A stretch of 46,555 nt of DNA from Caulobacter sp. (GCA_026225565.1 JAMFTA010000027.1:1-46555), one strand, 5' to 3'; numbered from the stretch's first letter, positions 33,408-41,883 are shown. Made by a program: numbers and translations. The notes: generated from the letters alone by a model not told the origin.

Positions 33408-34718
33408 TCAGGGTTGGGAGACTGCGTTCACCCTCAAGAACCGATCCAGGGTTGCGCCGAAATCGCAGGTTCGCCACAGGGTGAGAAAATTGATCATCAT
33501 GTGGAGCTGGGTGCGTGCGGCCTCGTTTTGGCTAAAGCGAGGATCGCGGCGGCTGGTGATCGTGGGAAGCTCGGGGATGTGCTTTTCGACGAATGCGGGG
33601 GCGTCCATCAGCCAGGCCAGCCCCATCGTCGCTACGAACAGCTGCAGATGAAGCTTTAGCGTCGAGAGATCGAGGGCCTGGCCGCCGTGAGCGTGGTATT
33701 CCATCGCGAACAGGGCCAGCAGCGTATCGAGATGACTGTCCAGAAACGCCGGTTCGGCGGCGCTCAAGGCGCCCCATAGGGCCAGCGCGACGTTCATCTG
33801 TCCGACCCGCCCCCAATCCAACAGTCCGCAATGAAGTTCGCCGGATGGATCCCGCCAAAACCAGGCGTTGTCGACATTGGCGTTCCAATGACACAGGGCG
33901 ATGAGATCGGCGTCGGCGTACAGGAAACGCTTGATGGCGCCCTCGTGGTCGAGGAAGCGCAGAGCCTGCTGCGAAAACTCCAATATGAATTGCGCGGACG
34001 CCAGCCGCTCAGGCGCCAGCCGCGGGTAGCGCGCGGCGAACGCTGAGAAGCGCGATACGCGATTGAGGATCTGCCGAGCGTCGTAGCGGATCGGATCGCT
34101 GGCGATGGCGGCGTCCGCATCGAAGGGGAATTGCTCGGCGATGCTTCCGGCGAGGCGCCCCGCCTTGTGGGCGCCGGCAAGCCTGGCGATCGCGCGTACA
34201 AGCGCCCGATAGTGCTCCAGCGGCGCCGGCATTTCGTCGTCCAAGCACTTATCGTAGTGGCGCTCGACCGCTCCCTTGCCAAAGGGGATGCGCTCGGTGA
34301 TCAGGATGCCGCCGCCGGACGGACGATAATAGTCCGCGAAGAGGCAGGTTGGGACTGCGATGGGAAAGTCCGATGCTTGCGACAAGGCCGCGAACCGCAC
34401 CTCCGCCTCCATCTGTTCCTTTCCCCGGTCGCGTATAGGATCGTCAAGGTCGCGCGAGAACTTGACGAACAGATCTCGGGGCGGGCCGGGGGTCTGGTTT
34501 CGATACTCCACCGAGAGCCACAGTTTTCGACCGGTGCTGCCGCCCGGGCATTCCTCGAATTCGGTGATCCGCGCCACCCGGTCATCCGCCGCCAACGCGC
34601 CGCCACGCCGAAACGCCCCTGTCAAAAAAGCTTCGCCACCCTCGCGAAGGGCCTCGATGGTCACGGGTATGTCCAGGCCGGTGATGTCGCCCCGAACCCA
34701 GGTCGGGTCCTGGGTCAC
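33408..34718 (-). CDS. Kinase-fold phosphotransferase with altered catalytic loop
   Basis: The 436-residue protein resembles the aminoglycoside-phosphotransferase/choline-kinase/ecdysteroid-kinase-like group. The N-lobe lysine is in LFVKFSRD (K86). The metal-binding Asp is in GLLDWGRVGQ (D301). The catalytic loop, usually HxDxxxxN, reads HWNANVDN (H277-N284), so the catalytic Asp is Asn. This could mean low or absent phosphotransfer, or a different base. The GTG at 34718 overlaps the aldo/keto reductase stop as GTGA, a usual coupling, so it is preferred to the upstream in-frame start at 34760. It is the last of three leftward genes (crotonase, aldo/keto reductase, phosphotransferase). Similar kinase-fold proteins often accompany acyl-CoA catabolic genes; their role is unclear. 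Confidence 0.85.
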   Translation of the reverse strand: MTQDPTWVRGDITGLDIPVTIEALREGGEAFLTGAFRRGGALAADDRVARITEFEECPGGSTGRKLWLSVEYRNQTPGPPRDLFVKFSRDLDDPIRDRGKEQMEAEVRFAALSQASDFPIAVPTCLFADYYRPSGGGILITERIPFGKGAVERHYDKCLDDEMPAPLEHYRALVRAIARLAGAHKAGRLAGSIAEQFPFDADAAIASDPIRYDARQILNRVSRFSAFAARYPRLAPERLASAQFILEFSQQALRFLDHEGAIKRFLYADADLIALCHWNANVDNAWFWRDPSGELHCGLLDWGRVGQMNVALALWGALSAAEPAFLDSHLDTLLALFAMEYHAHGGQALDLSTLKLHLQLFVATMGLAWLMDAPAFVEKHIPELPTITSRRDPRFSQNEAARTQLHMMINFLTLWRTCDFGATLDRFLRVNAVSQP

Positions 34719-35746
34719 CGCTCCAAAGCCCGGGCCACCTTGCGATCCGGGGCGACCCACTGGGAGGTGGCGTAGATCGGCGCTATGGCGGTCGCCGCGT
34801 TCAGTTCGGCGACCTCGGTGTCCGTCAAAGTCAGGCTGGCGGCGCCGAGGTTATCCTCCAGCTGATGCAGCTTGGTGGCGCCTAGCAACACGCTGGTGAC
34901 GCCTTTTTGCGCCAGGAGCCAAGCGATCGCCACCTGCGCGACACTGGCGGATCGTCCCTCGGCGAGGCGGCGCAGGATCGCCACCACTTCAAAGCCCTTA
35001 TCCTTGTCGAACTGCAGCATGTCGAAGTTGGAAAAGCGGTTTTCGGGCTTGGCAAGGTCTTCGCGGCTGTAGGCGCCGCTCAGAAAGCCGAATGCGAGCG
35101 GACTCCACGTGGTCATCCCCAGGCCATAGCGCTGCATCATCGCCAGCATGTCGCGCTCCACATCGCGGCCCAGCAGGGAATAGTACATCTGGCCGTGGGT
35201 GAACTGTGCCAGGCCATTGGCCCTTTGAAGCTCGATCGCTGCAGCAGCCTTCCACGCGGACCAGTTGGAAAAGCCGATATAGCGCACCTTGCCCGAACGG
35301 ACGACGGCGTCGAACGCCTCCACCGTTTCCTCAAGCGGCGTATAGGGGTCTTCCCGATGGGCCACGTAGAAGTCGATCCAGTCGGTGCCCAGCCGCTTAA
35401 GACTTTGATCGACCGACCACAGGATGTGGCGCCTGGACAAGCCGGCGCGGATCAACTCCCGATCGCCGCCCCCGCGATTGCCGACCTTGGTGGTGATCAC
35501 GACCCTGTCCCGGTGCGGTTTCAACGCTGCGCCGAGCAGGGTCTCAGATTCACCGTCGGCGTAGACGTCCGCCGTATCGAAGAAGTTCACCCCGGCGTCG
35601 AGCGCTCGTCCGATCAATTGATCGGCGAGCGCCCCACCCACCTTATAGACCGAACTGAGGGTCTGGTTGCCTTGAGTGAAGGTCAAGGCGCCAAAGCCAA
35701 GCCGCGAGACGGCCAGGCCGGTATTGCCCAGGATGGCGTATTGCAC
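34715..35746 (-). CDS. Aldo/keto reductase
   Basis: The 343-residue TIM-barrel reductase has the full catalytic tetrad: D57 and Y62 in DTADVYADGESE, K87 in ITTKVGN and H130 in YVAHRED. It resembles the Kv-beta-like/YajO-type bacterial group. It uses NADPH to reduce aldehydes or ketones, or the reverse. It begins nine bases after the crotonase stop and overlaps the phosphotransferase start by four bases, so the three are one operon. It probably acts on a carbonyl in the same pathway; the substrate is unknown. Confidence 0.94.
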   Translation of the reverse strand: MQYAILGNTGLAVSRLGFGALTFTQGNQTLSSVYKVGGALADQLIGRALDAGVNFFDTADVYADGESETLLGAALKPHRDRVVITTKVGNRGGGDRELIRAGLSRRHILWSVDQSLKRLGTDWIDFYVAHREDPYTPLEETVEAFDAVVRSGKVRYIGFSNWSAWKAAAAIELQRANGLAQFTHGQMYYSLLGRDVERDMLAMMQRYGLGMTTWSPLAFGFLSGAYSREDLAKPENRFSNFDMLQFDKDKGFEVVAILRRLAEGRSASVAQVAIAWLLAQKGVTSVLLGATKLHQLEDNLGAASLTLTDTEVAELNAATAIAPIYATSQWVAPDRKVARALER

Positions 35747-35755
35747 GTGGGCGTC

Positions 35756-36724
35756 CTAGGTCTTCGCCTTGCGACCGCTCTTGCTCAGTCGGAAGTCGGG
35801 CGGGAACTGGCTGTCGTTGTCCTTGACGGCATTGTTGACGCCTTTCTGGAAGGTGTCGTCGCCCAGCGTCAATTCATCGCCATCGTTCTTCACCAGCGGA
35901 AGCATCGACTCCATCCAGCCTGTCAGGATGCTGCCCATATATTCGCCCTGCTGCTGCTTCATCACCTCGAAGAAGGTCTTCTGCATGAAGACCACATCGG
36001 TCGGCCGGGTCTTGGTGCAGGCCATCGCATACTTCTCCACCTCGGCTTCGAGCTGGTCGCGGGGCACGACGCTGTTGATGAAGTTGCAGTCGTACATTTC
36101 ACTGGCGGTGAAGGGCCGGCCGGTGAACACCATCTCCTGGAATTTGCGGATGCCCATGGTCTGCGCCCATTGCCACATGCGCGGACCCCAACCGACGTAG
36201 CGGAACGCAGGGTGGCCGAACAGGGCGTCATCCGAGGAAATAACCAGGTCTGCGTCGCCCGCCTGGTAGAAATGCCAGCCGTAGCAATAGCCCTTCACCT
36301 CGACGATGCTGATCTTTTTGAAATCTTGCAGGCTGCGGCAGCCGTAGTTGGAATTGGCGTTGAGCTGGGTCAGCGACGCGAGATACCGATAAGAATCCTT
36401 GGGCGGATATTTGACATCCTCGTCCTCGCCGATCTCGAATTCGCGAAGGAGCGAGACTTCGGCGGTTTCCGACAACATTTCGGCCTGCTCGGGCAGGTCC
36501 GCCCCACCGCCCAAATTGTTGCCGACGCCGCGGATCACCAGCACCTTCACGTCATCGTCGATATTCGCCCGATGCAGCAGCTTGGAGTAGCGCAGCCGCG
36601 CGGCGATGGTCGGCGCATTCAGATGGTCCGGGCGATTGAAGGTGATCGTCGCGATCTTCGTCTTCGGATTCTTCTCGTAGAGGATGATCTCCTCCGCCGA
36701 GGGACGCTCTGCTGCTTCGGCCAT
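35756..36724 (-). CDS. Crotonase-family protein (enoyl-CoA hydratase/isomerase-like)
   Basis: The protein has about 322 residues. The crotonase fold is visible in IATITFNRPDHLNA, the first oxyanion-hole block VRGVGNNLGGGADL (71-77) and a second block KGYCYGWHFYQAGDADLVISS (144 on). The second block is unusual: GYCYGWHF replaces the common GxAxGGG. The two catalytic Glu positions of classic hydratases are not recognisable in FRYVGWGPRMWQW. It may therefore be an isomerase, a thioesterase-like hydrolase or a C-C bond hydrolase of this fold. An insert (about 85-130) also makes it longer than usual. The start is set at ATG 36724, with AAGGGA six bases upstream; the open frame to 37177 runs through the GntR gene and is rejected. 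First gene of the crotonase/AKR/phosphotransferase operon. Confidence 0.88.
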   Translation of the reverse strand: MAEAAERPSAEEIILYEKNPKTKIATITFNRPDHLNAPTIAARLRYSKLLHRANIDDDVKVLVIRGVGNNLGGGADLPEQAEMLSETAEVSLLREFEIGEDEDVKYPPKDSYRYLASLTQLNANSNYGCRSLQDFKKISIVEVKGYCYGWHFYQAGDADLVISSDDALFGHPAFRYVGWGPRMWQWAQTMGIRKFQEMVFTGRPFTASEMYDCNFINSVVPRDQLEAEVEKYAMACTKTRPTDVVFMQKTFFEVMKQQQGEYMGSILTGWMESMLPLVKNDGDELTLGDDTFQKGVNNAVKDNDSQFPPDFRLSKSGRKAKT

Positions 36725-36811
36725 GGTCATTCCCTTTTCAACCTGTGGATTGGCGGCCTTTCCGCCACCGTCGAAACCGACTAGTAACGCTTCGACATTT
36801 GATGGAACACG

Positions 36812-36824
36812 ATTGTGGAACAAT
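36812..36824. promoter_or_regulatory. Candidate GntR-type operator at the regulator start
   Basis: ATTGTGGAACAAT is an inverted repeat (ATTGT and ACAAT around GGA), the shape bound by FadR/VanR-type GntR regulators. It covers the GTG start codon at 36815 of the GntR gene itself and lies about 90 bases upstream of the divergent crotonase start. Autoregulation and control of both directions is plausible. Confidence 0.5.
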
Positions 36825-37507
36825 TTATCGCAAATAGCCGCCCCGGCGATGTTGCTGGGGCGGAGGAGGCCAGGGGTCCTGGCGCCTCCCGCTTGGTGTC
36901 TCGCGGCATCATGCAGGCGATGGAGGTGCAGCACCTCGTTCCCGGTCAAAGGCTGGTGGAGACCGATCTCGCCGCGAGATATGGCGTCGGCCGCAACGCC
37001 GTGCGCGAGGCGGTGCAATGGTTGGCGGCGCACGGGGTGATCGACCTGACGCGACATCGATCCGCCGCGATCCGGCGGCTCGACCCGCTGGAGGTTATGG
37101 ATGTGCTCGACGTCGCCGAGGCGATGATCGGCCTGATCGCCGAAACGGCGGCGACACGGTACGGCGCGGCGGAGCATCGCTCATTGCTGGAGGGCGCCTT
37201 GGCCGAGGTCGAACGCGGCGCGGCCGGCGGCGCTCCCGGAGCCTTTAGCCGGGGCCGTCGCCATTTCTATCGTGCGCTGATCGAAATCGGCGGAAACTCC
37301 GAGCTGAAACGGCTGTTTCCAGCCTTCGGCATCCACGTCCTGCACGCCCAATATCGCTCGCCGGGGCTGGAGAGACTTCGCCTACGCGAGTTCCAGGCGA
37401 TGGCGGCGGCCGTCTCCAGCAACGATCCCGATCGGGCCGGAGCGATCGCGCGCGACCACGTGGGGCAAATCCGGGCTGTCATCCTGGACACCCTGGAAGG
37501 CGGTTGA
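36815..37507 (+). CDS. GntR-family regulator with FCD-type ligand domain
   Basis: The 230-residue protein has a winged HTH at about residues 25-90 (LVPGQRLVETDLAARYGVGRNAVREAVQWLAAHGVIDL). The all-helical FCD domain follows. FCD metal ligands are partly lost: the usual D-x-x-F-H reads RRHFY, although a late His (RDHVGQI) is kept. The ligand pocket may therefore bind without metal. It is divergent from the crotonase/AKR/phosphotransferase operon, which is the likely target. The GTG at 36815 has no strong ribosome site and lies inside a palindrome, so a start a little downstream cannot be excluded. It converges on the CoA-transferase gene at 37540. Confidence 0.88.
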   Translation: MEQFIANSRPGDVAGAEEARGPGASRLVSRGIMQAMEVQHLVPGQRLVETDLAARYGVGRNAVREAVQWLAAHGVIDLTRHRSAAIRRLDPLEVMDVLDVAEAMIGLIAETAATRYGAAEHRSLLEGALAEVERGAAGGAPGAFSRGRRHFYRALIEIGGNSELKRLFPAFGIHVLHAQYRSPGLERLRLREFQAMAAAVSSNDPDRAGAIARDHVGQIRAVILDTLEGG

Positions 37508-37508
37508 G

Positions 37509-37538
37509 GGCGCCCTCCCCTCCCGCCTGACGGGCGCC
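37509..37538. terminator. GC hairpin between convergent genes
   Basis: GGCGCCC (37509-37515) and GGGCGCC (37532-37538) can pair around a 16-base loop in the gap between the convergent GntR and CoA-transferase genes. No T-run follows. It is a weak candidate terminator. Confidence 0.35.
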
Positions 37539-37539
37539 G

Positions 37540-38745
37540 CTATCGGGTGACGCCCGCCTCCTTCAGCCGCTGCTGCTCAGCTTGGGACAGGCCCAGGATA
37601 TCGCCGAACACATAGGCGTTATGCTGACCGAGCTTGGGCGCGCCGTCAGTGATTTCCGCGGCTTCAGTCATCCGCCAAGCCGGTCCGACAATGGTCCGCT
37701 CCTCGCCCGTCGGATCGGTCACAGGGCGGTAAAAGCCACGGCCCCATAGATGCCCATCGGCAATCAGATCGATCGAAGAGGCGCTTTTCGCCGCCGCGAC
37801 GCCGGCCGCCTGGAGCTTGCCCGCCAACGATTCAGCGTCATTGGCGCCCGTCCATTGAGAAATCAAATCGTCGAGCTCAAGCTCATTGGCCTTACGGTCT
37901 GCGAGGGTGCGAAAGCGCAGATCTTCGGCCAGGGCGGGCGGGCCCATGATCTCGGCGAGCGCGCGCCATGCAGCGTCCGAAGACACGGCGATAGAAATCC
38001 AATCCCCATGGGCGCAACGAAAGACCCCATGGGGCGCCATCTCCGCATGACGATTGCCGTCAGCGCCTCCGATCCGGCCGTTGAGGCTGAAGTCCATGAC
38101 GTTGTCGCCAACCATGCTGGTCATCGTTTCCACCGCCGACACGTCGATGAACTGGCCCTCGCCGCTCCGACGGCGATGGATCAGGGCGACGAGGGCTGCA
38201 TAGGCCGCAGCGGTTCCGAAGGTGGAGTCGGCATAGCGCACGTTCATGCCGGAAGGCGGTTCGCCCTCATAGCCGACAAGGGCGCTGAGGCCGCCCAAGG
38301 CGACGAAGCAGGGCGCATAGCCGGTCTGATAGGCCAAGGGCCCGTCGTTTCCGTACATGCCCATCGACACGAATATGATGTCCGGCTTCACCGCCTTCAC
38401 CGCCTCATAGCCGAGGCCCAGCCGATCGATCGCCCCGGGCCGGAGATTCTCGATCAGGATGTCGCTCTCCGCGATCAGGTCCTTAAGCAAGGCGATCCCC
38501 TCCTTGGACTTCATATCGATCTGCGCGCTTAATTTCTGCGGGTTTACCGCCATGAAGCCCGGCGCCTTATCGAAGTCCGCTACGCCGAAGGTGCGCGTGA
38601 CATCCAGTGAGCCGTGACTTTCGATGCGGATCACCTCCGCGCCCAGGAAGGCAAGCTGTTTGCCGGCGTAGGGTCCGGCCCACACCTTGGTGAGCTCGAC
38701 CACCCGCACACCCTGCAAGGGACCGCCGCGTCGGTGATTTGTCAT
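37540..38745 (-). CDS. CaiB/BaiF family (class III) CoA-transferase, catalytic Asp present
   Basis: The 401-residue protein has the family start GVRVVELTKVWAGPYAGKQLAFLGAEVIRIES, then ILIENLRPGAIDRLGLGYE and TGYAPCFVALGGLSALVGYEG. The active-site Asp is D173 in VRYADSTFGTAA, followed by SGEGQFIDVSAVE. These enzymes move CoA between acids through a mixed-anhydride intermediate, activating a carboxylic acid without ATP. It starts 19 bases after the stop of a second CaiB/BaiF gene. The pair probably forms a heteromeric enzyme like benzylsuccinate CoA-transferase BbsEF. It may activate a ring-opened or side-chain acid of the pathway. Confidence 0.94.
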   Translation of the reverse strand: MTNHRRGGPLQGVRVVELTKVWAGPYAGKQLAFLGAEVIRIESHGSLDVTRTFGVADFDKAPGFMAVNPQKLSAQIDMKSKEGIALLKDLIAESDILIENLRPGAIDRLGLGYEAVKAVKPDIIFVSMGMYGNDGPLAYQTGYAPCFVALGGLSALVGYEGEPPSGMNVRYADSTFGTAAAYAALVALIHRRRSGEGQFIDVSAVETMTSMVGDNVMDFSLNGRIGGADGNRHAEMAPHGVFRCAHGDWISIAVSSDAAWRALAEIMGPPALAEDLRFRTLADRKANELELDDLISQWTGANDAESLAGKLQAAGVAAAKSASSIDLIADGHLWGRGFYRPVTDPTGEERTIVGPAWRMTEAAEITDGAPKLGQHNAYVFGDILGLSQAEQQRLKEAGVTR

Positions 38746-38764
38746 CTGTCGTCTCCCTTGGCGT

Positions 38765-39946
38765 TCAGGCCGACGCGCCGGCGGGGTCGGCGAAGACGTC
38801 CGCGCTGTGTTGGCCGAGCAGCGGCGCCGGCCGCTCGATGCGGGCGGGCGTTCGACTGAGCTTGTAGGGGGTCGTGGGATAGAGCGCGCGGCCGAGCACC
38901 GGATGTTCGACCTCGGCGAAGAAGGCGCGGTGCTTGAATTGGGCGCAGTCCCTGAGGTCTTTTGCGTCGTTGACCGCCACGAGCGTTAGCCCGAGCGTCT
39001 GCGCCGCGGCGGCGGCCTCGTTCTTGTCCTGCGTTTTCAGCCATTCGCCCAGATAGTGGCGACACTCGGCGATGCGATCGGGCGTTAAGCCTTTTTCGAG
39101 CCAGTTGTCGGGGAAGGCCTTCATCCATTCGGGATCGCCGAGGAGCTCGCGCACGGCCTTCCAGTGCGCAGGGGCCGACATCCAGACGTAGACATAGCCC
39201 TGGCGGCAGGCAAAGATTCCCGCCGGGCCGCCGAGGTCGAACCGCCTGCGGCTGATATCGACATCCATGTCGCCGGCGACCATCTGACCCAGGACGTAAT
39301 CGACGCGCGAGGCCATCACCTCCTGTTTCGAAATGTCGATCGCCCGCCCCCGGCCGGTCTCCTCGCGGCCGTAGAGACTGGCGGCGACGCACATGGCCGC
39401 CTCCATCCCCGCCTCATAGCTGGCGAGGAAACGCCCCGCGCCCTTGAGGGGCGGCCGATCGGGATCGGCGCCGCTCGGGGTGTGATACCCCCAACCGCTG
39501 CTCTGGATCACCGTCAGATCCTCGGCATGGGCCCGCTCGGCAGGCGCCGACTGACCGAATGGCGTGATCGCGCAGAGCACCAGCTTGGGGTATCGCCGCT
39601 CGATGTCGGCAAGGTCCAGCCCCAAGGTATTCAGCCAACCTGGAGCATGATCGTCGATCACCGCGTCGGCATGGGCCAGCAGCCTGGACAGCATCTCCAA
39701 GCCGCTAGGCGATTCCAGGTCGATCGCCACGGAACGCTTGTTGGTGTTCAGATAGGCGAACAGGCCGCTACGCTCCGGACCGGCGTCATCATCCAGAAAG
39801 GGGCCCATGTTTCGGGTCGGACTGCCGCTGCCGGGCCGTTCGATCTTAACCACCTCGGCGCCGAAATCGGCCAGCAACTTGCCGCAGTATTCGCCCGCCA
39901 CCCCCTCTGACAGCTCGACGATCCTGAAATGGCTCAAGGCGGACAT
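38765..39946 (-). CDS. CaiB/BaiF family CoA-transferase-like subunit, catalytic Asp replaced
   Basis: The 393-residue protein shows FRIVELSEGVAGEYCGKLLADFGAEVVKIE at the N-terminus, then DAVIDDHAPGWLNTLGL and TGRGRAIDISKQEVM. It is clearly a class III CoA-transferase fold. Aligned with its neighbour, the catalytic Asp position falls on Ser (S176 in GRFLASYEAG), with a Glu two residues on. It is probably a non-catalytic or CoA-binding partner for the downstream CaiB/BaiF protein. It is the first gene of the pair and is divergent from the KstD-like flavoprotein gene. Confidence 0.9.
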   Translation of the reverse strand: MSALSHFRIVELSEGVAGEYCGKLLADFGAEVVKIERPGSGSPTRNMGPFLDDDAGPERSGLFAYLNTNKRSVAIDLESPSGLEMLSRLLAHADAVIDDHAPGWLNTLGLDLADIERRYPKLVLCAITPFGQSAPAERAHAEDLTVIQSSGWGYHTPSGADPDRPPLKGAGRFLASYEAGMEAAMCVAASLYGREETGRGRAIDISKQEVMASRVDYVLGQMVAGDMDVDISRRRFDLGGPAGIFACRQGYVYVWMSAPAHWKAVRELLGDPEWMKAFPDNWLEKGLTPDRIAECRHYLGEWLKTQDKNEAAAAAQTLGLTLVAVNDAKDLRDCAQFKHRAFFAEVEHPVLGRALYPTTPYKLSRTPARIERPAPLLGQHSADVFADPAGASA

Positions 39947-40007
39947 GGAAGTTCCCGAGTTAGGCGCGAGGGCCGGCCTGCCGAACCGACATAACCCTCC
40001 CTACACT

Positions 40008-40021
40008 GGGACATTTGTCCC
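40008..40021. promoter_or_regulatory. Inverted repeat in divergent promoter region
   Basis: GGGACATTTGTCCC has perfect six-base arms around TT. It lies between the divergent CoA-transferase pair and the KstD-like gene, about 60 and 118 bases from their starts. A second short palindrome, AATTGACAATT (40116-40126), lies just before the KstD-like start. Both are candidate operators for a regulator of this region. Confidence 0.45.
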
Positions 40022-40138
40022 CGATAGCAGCCTGAACAGTCGCATCGAGCATTTGCGACCGCTGGACGTCCACGCGGGGTCGAAGCCCTCAAGGTCGGCC
40101 GCTAGCGTAGGGGTGAATTGACAATTGCGGGAACTAGC

Positions 40139-41869
40139 ATGGCAGAGACGCATGACGTGATCGTGGTGGGCTCGGGTTCCGCCGGCATGACGGCGGCGTT
40201 GCGCGCGCGCGATCTCGGCCTGGACGTGCTCATCGTCGAGAAGGCGCACAAATACGGCGGCACCTCAGCCACCTCGGGCGGCGTGGCCTGGATTCCGAAC
40301 CACGGCTTGGGCGGCGGCGGCGACACCCGCGAAGAGACGCTGACCTACCTCCATGCCGTGACGGAAGGGCCCCTCGATAGCGAGCGGCTGGAAGCCTATG
40401 TCGACACAGGTGCGGAGATGCTGCGCTATCTCGGCGAACTGGGCATCAACTTCATGCCCATGCCGTGGCCGGACTATTTCTCCGAATCGCCGGGCGCGCG
40501 GGCCGACCGCTCGCTGGTTCTCTCAATGTGGGATGGGGCGAAGCTGGGCGAGGACTTCACGCTGATGCGCGAACAATATCCGCGCTTCAAGCTGTTCAAT
40601 CGTTATGCCATGAACCTGGAGGAGACCTTCACCATCGCCGCGCGGTCGAAGGGGTGGAAGCGCGCGCTCGCCCGCGTCGTCGGGCGCTACTGGGCCGACC
40701 GAAGCACGCGCAAGATCACCCAAAGGGATCGTTGGCTCACCTCGGGCGCCGCGCTGATGGGACCGCTCAGGGAGCAGCTCCTGGCCAAGGGCGTGGAGAT
40801 CCGTCTAGAGACCAAGCTCGACAAGCTCCTCCATGCCGACGGTCGGGTCACCGGCGTGCGCGTCAGCAAATTCGGGACGGCCCACGATATCGAAGCGCGC
40901 CACGGGGTGGTGATCTGCGCCGGCGGCTTCGAGTGGAGCCAGGCGCTCCGCGACCGCTTCTACCCCGTTAAGACATCGATCTGGTGGGGCAGCACCCCCC
41001 AGGGCGCCAACGCCGGAGAGGCGTTGATCGCCGCAGAGGAAATCGGCGCCAGCACTCAATATACCGATGCCGGCTGGTGGGCGCCGACGATGATCATGCC
41101 CAGCCGCAGCGCCTCCAACTTCGAGGAGACCCACCAAGCCGTGTTCGACGTGGGCCGCCCCTATAGCGTCTGCGTGAACCGCAATGGCGATCGCTTCGTC
41201 AATGAAAGCTGCAGCTACGATCTGTTCGGCAAGGCCATGGTCGACGATCAGCTGAAGACCGGCGCCAACACGCCGTGCTGGCTGGTGTTCGACAAGACCT
41301 TCCGCGCCAAGTTCACCGCGGGCGGCTTCCTGCCTTCGGCGATCATGCCGGACGGGGCGATCCCGGTGGACTGGTGGGGCCACTATATCTTCAAGGCGCA
41401 GAGCATCGCAGAGCTCGCCAAGGCGATCGACCTGGACCCCGCCAAGCTGACAGGCGTGGTCGAACGCATGAACAGCTACGCCAACAAGGGCGAGGACCCT
41501 GAGTTTGCACGCGGCTCCAGCGGGTACGATCGCGGCTTTGGCGATCCGACGGTCAAACCCAATCCCTGCCTCGGCGCGATCGAGAAAGCGCCCTATTACG
41601 CGGTGCCGATCAATCTCGGCGACCTTGGCACCAAGGGCGGCCTGAAATGCGACGCCAAGGGCCGGGTGCTGGATGGTGGGGATCAGCCCATCGCCGGCCT
41701 CTACGCCGCCGGAAACGCCGCCGGCAGCCCGTTCGGGCTTTGCTATCCCGGCGCAGGCGCGACGATCGGACCGGCAATGGTGTTCGGCTACATCGCCGCC
41801 AACGAAATCGCCAAGCGCGCCACGAACGCCGATCTCAGCGGAAAGACCACCAAGACGGCGCTCGGGTAG
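40139..41869 (+). CDS. FAD-dependent dehydrogenase, 3-ketosteroid 1-dehydrogenase (KstD)-like
   Basis: The 576-residue flavoprotein begins with the FAD-binding VIVVGSGSAGMTAALRARD and KYGGTSATSGGVAW. Residues equal to the KstD catalytic set can be placed: Y113 (WPDYFSES), Y360 (FVNESCSY), Y536 and G540 (CYPGAGATIGPAM). The GLYAAGN...YPGAGATIGPAMVFGY end is characteristic of 3-oxosteroid 1-dehydrogenases and close relatives. These introduce a double bond next to a ring ketone. A steroid-like or other cyclic ketone substrate is thus likely, but relatives with non-steroid substrates exist. Start ATG 40139 follows GGGAA; the frame extends to 40118. It is divergent from the CoA-transferase pair and converges on a Rieske oxygenase, with 14 bases between. 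Confidence 0.9.
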   Translation: MAETHDVIVVGSGSAGMTAALRARDLGLDVLIVEKAHKYGGTSATSGGVAWIPNHGLGGGGDTREETLTYLHAVTEGPLDSERLEAYVDTGAEMLRYLGELGINFMPMPWPDYFSESPGARADRSLVLSMWDGAKLGEDFTLMREQYPRFKLFNRYAMNLEETFTIAARSKGWKRALARVVGRYWADRSTRKITQRDRWLTSGAALMGPLREQLLAKGVEIRLETKLDKLLHADGRVTGVRVSKFGTAHDIEARHGVVICAGGFEWSQALRDRFYPVKTSIWWGSTPQGANAGEALIAAEEIGASTQYTDAGWWAPTMIMPSRSASNFEETHQAVFDVGRPYSVCVNRNGDRFVNESCSYDLFGKAMVDDQLKTGANTPCWLVFDKTFRAKFTAGGFLPSAIMPDGAIPVDWWGHYIFKAQSIAELAKAIDLDPAKLTGVVERMNSYANKGEDPEFARGSSGYDRGFGDPTVKPNPCLGAIEKAPYYAVPINLGDLGTKGGLKCDAKGRVLDGGDQPIAGLYAAGNAAGSPFGLCYPGAGATIGPAMVFGYIAANEIAKRATNADLSGKTTKTALG

Positions 41870-41883
41870 CGCGCCCGCAGCCC

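Noticed and set aside
34907-36784. 625-codon plus-strand open frame
   Set aside because: Antisense to the aldo/keto reductase and crotonase genes, whose motifs are clear.
36725-37177. N-terminal extension of the crotonase frame
   Set aside because: It runs antisense through the GntR gene, and a good ribosome site precedes ATG 36724.
40118-40123. Perfect TTGACA before the KstD-like gene
   Set aside because: A -10 at 17 bases would fall at the start codon and reads GGCAGA. The FAD motif fixes the start at 40139, so this is not its promoter.
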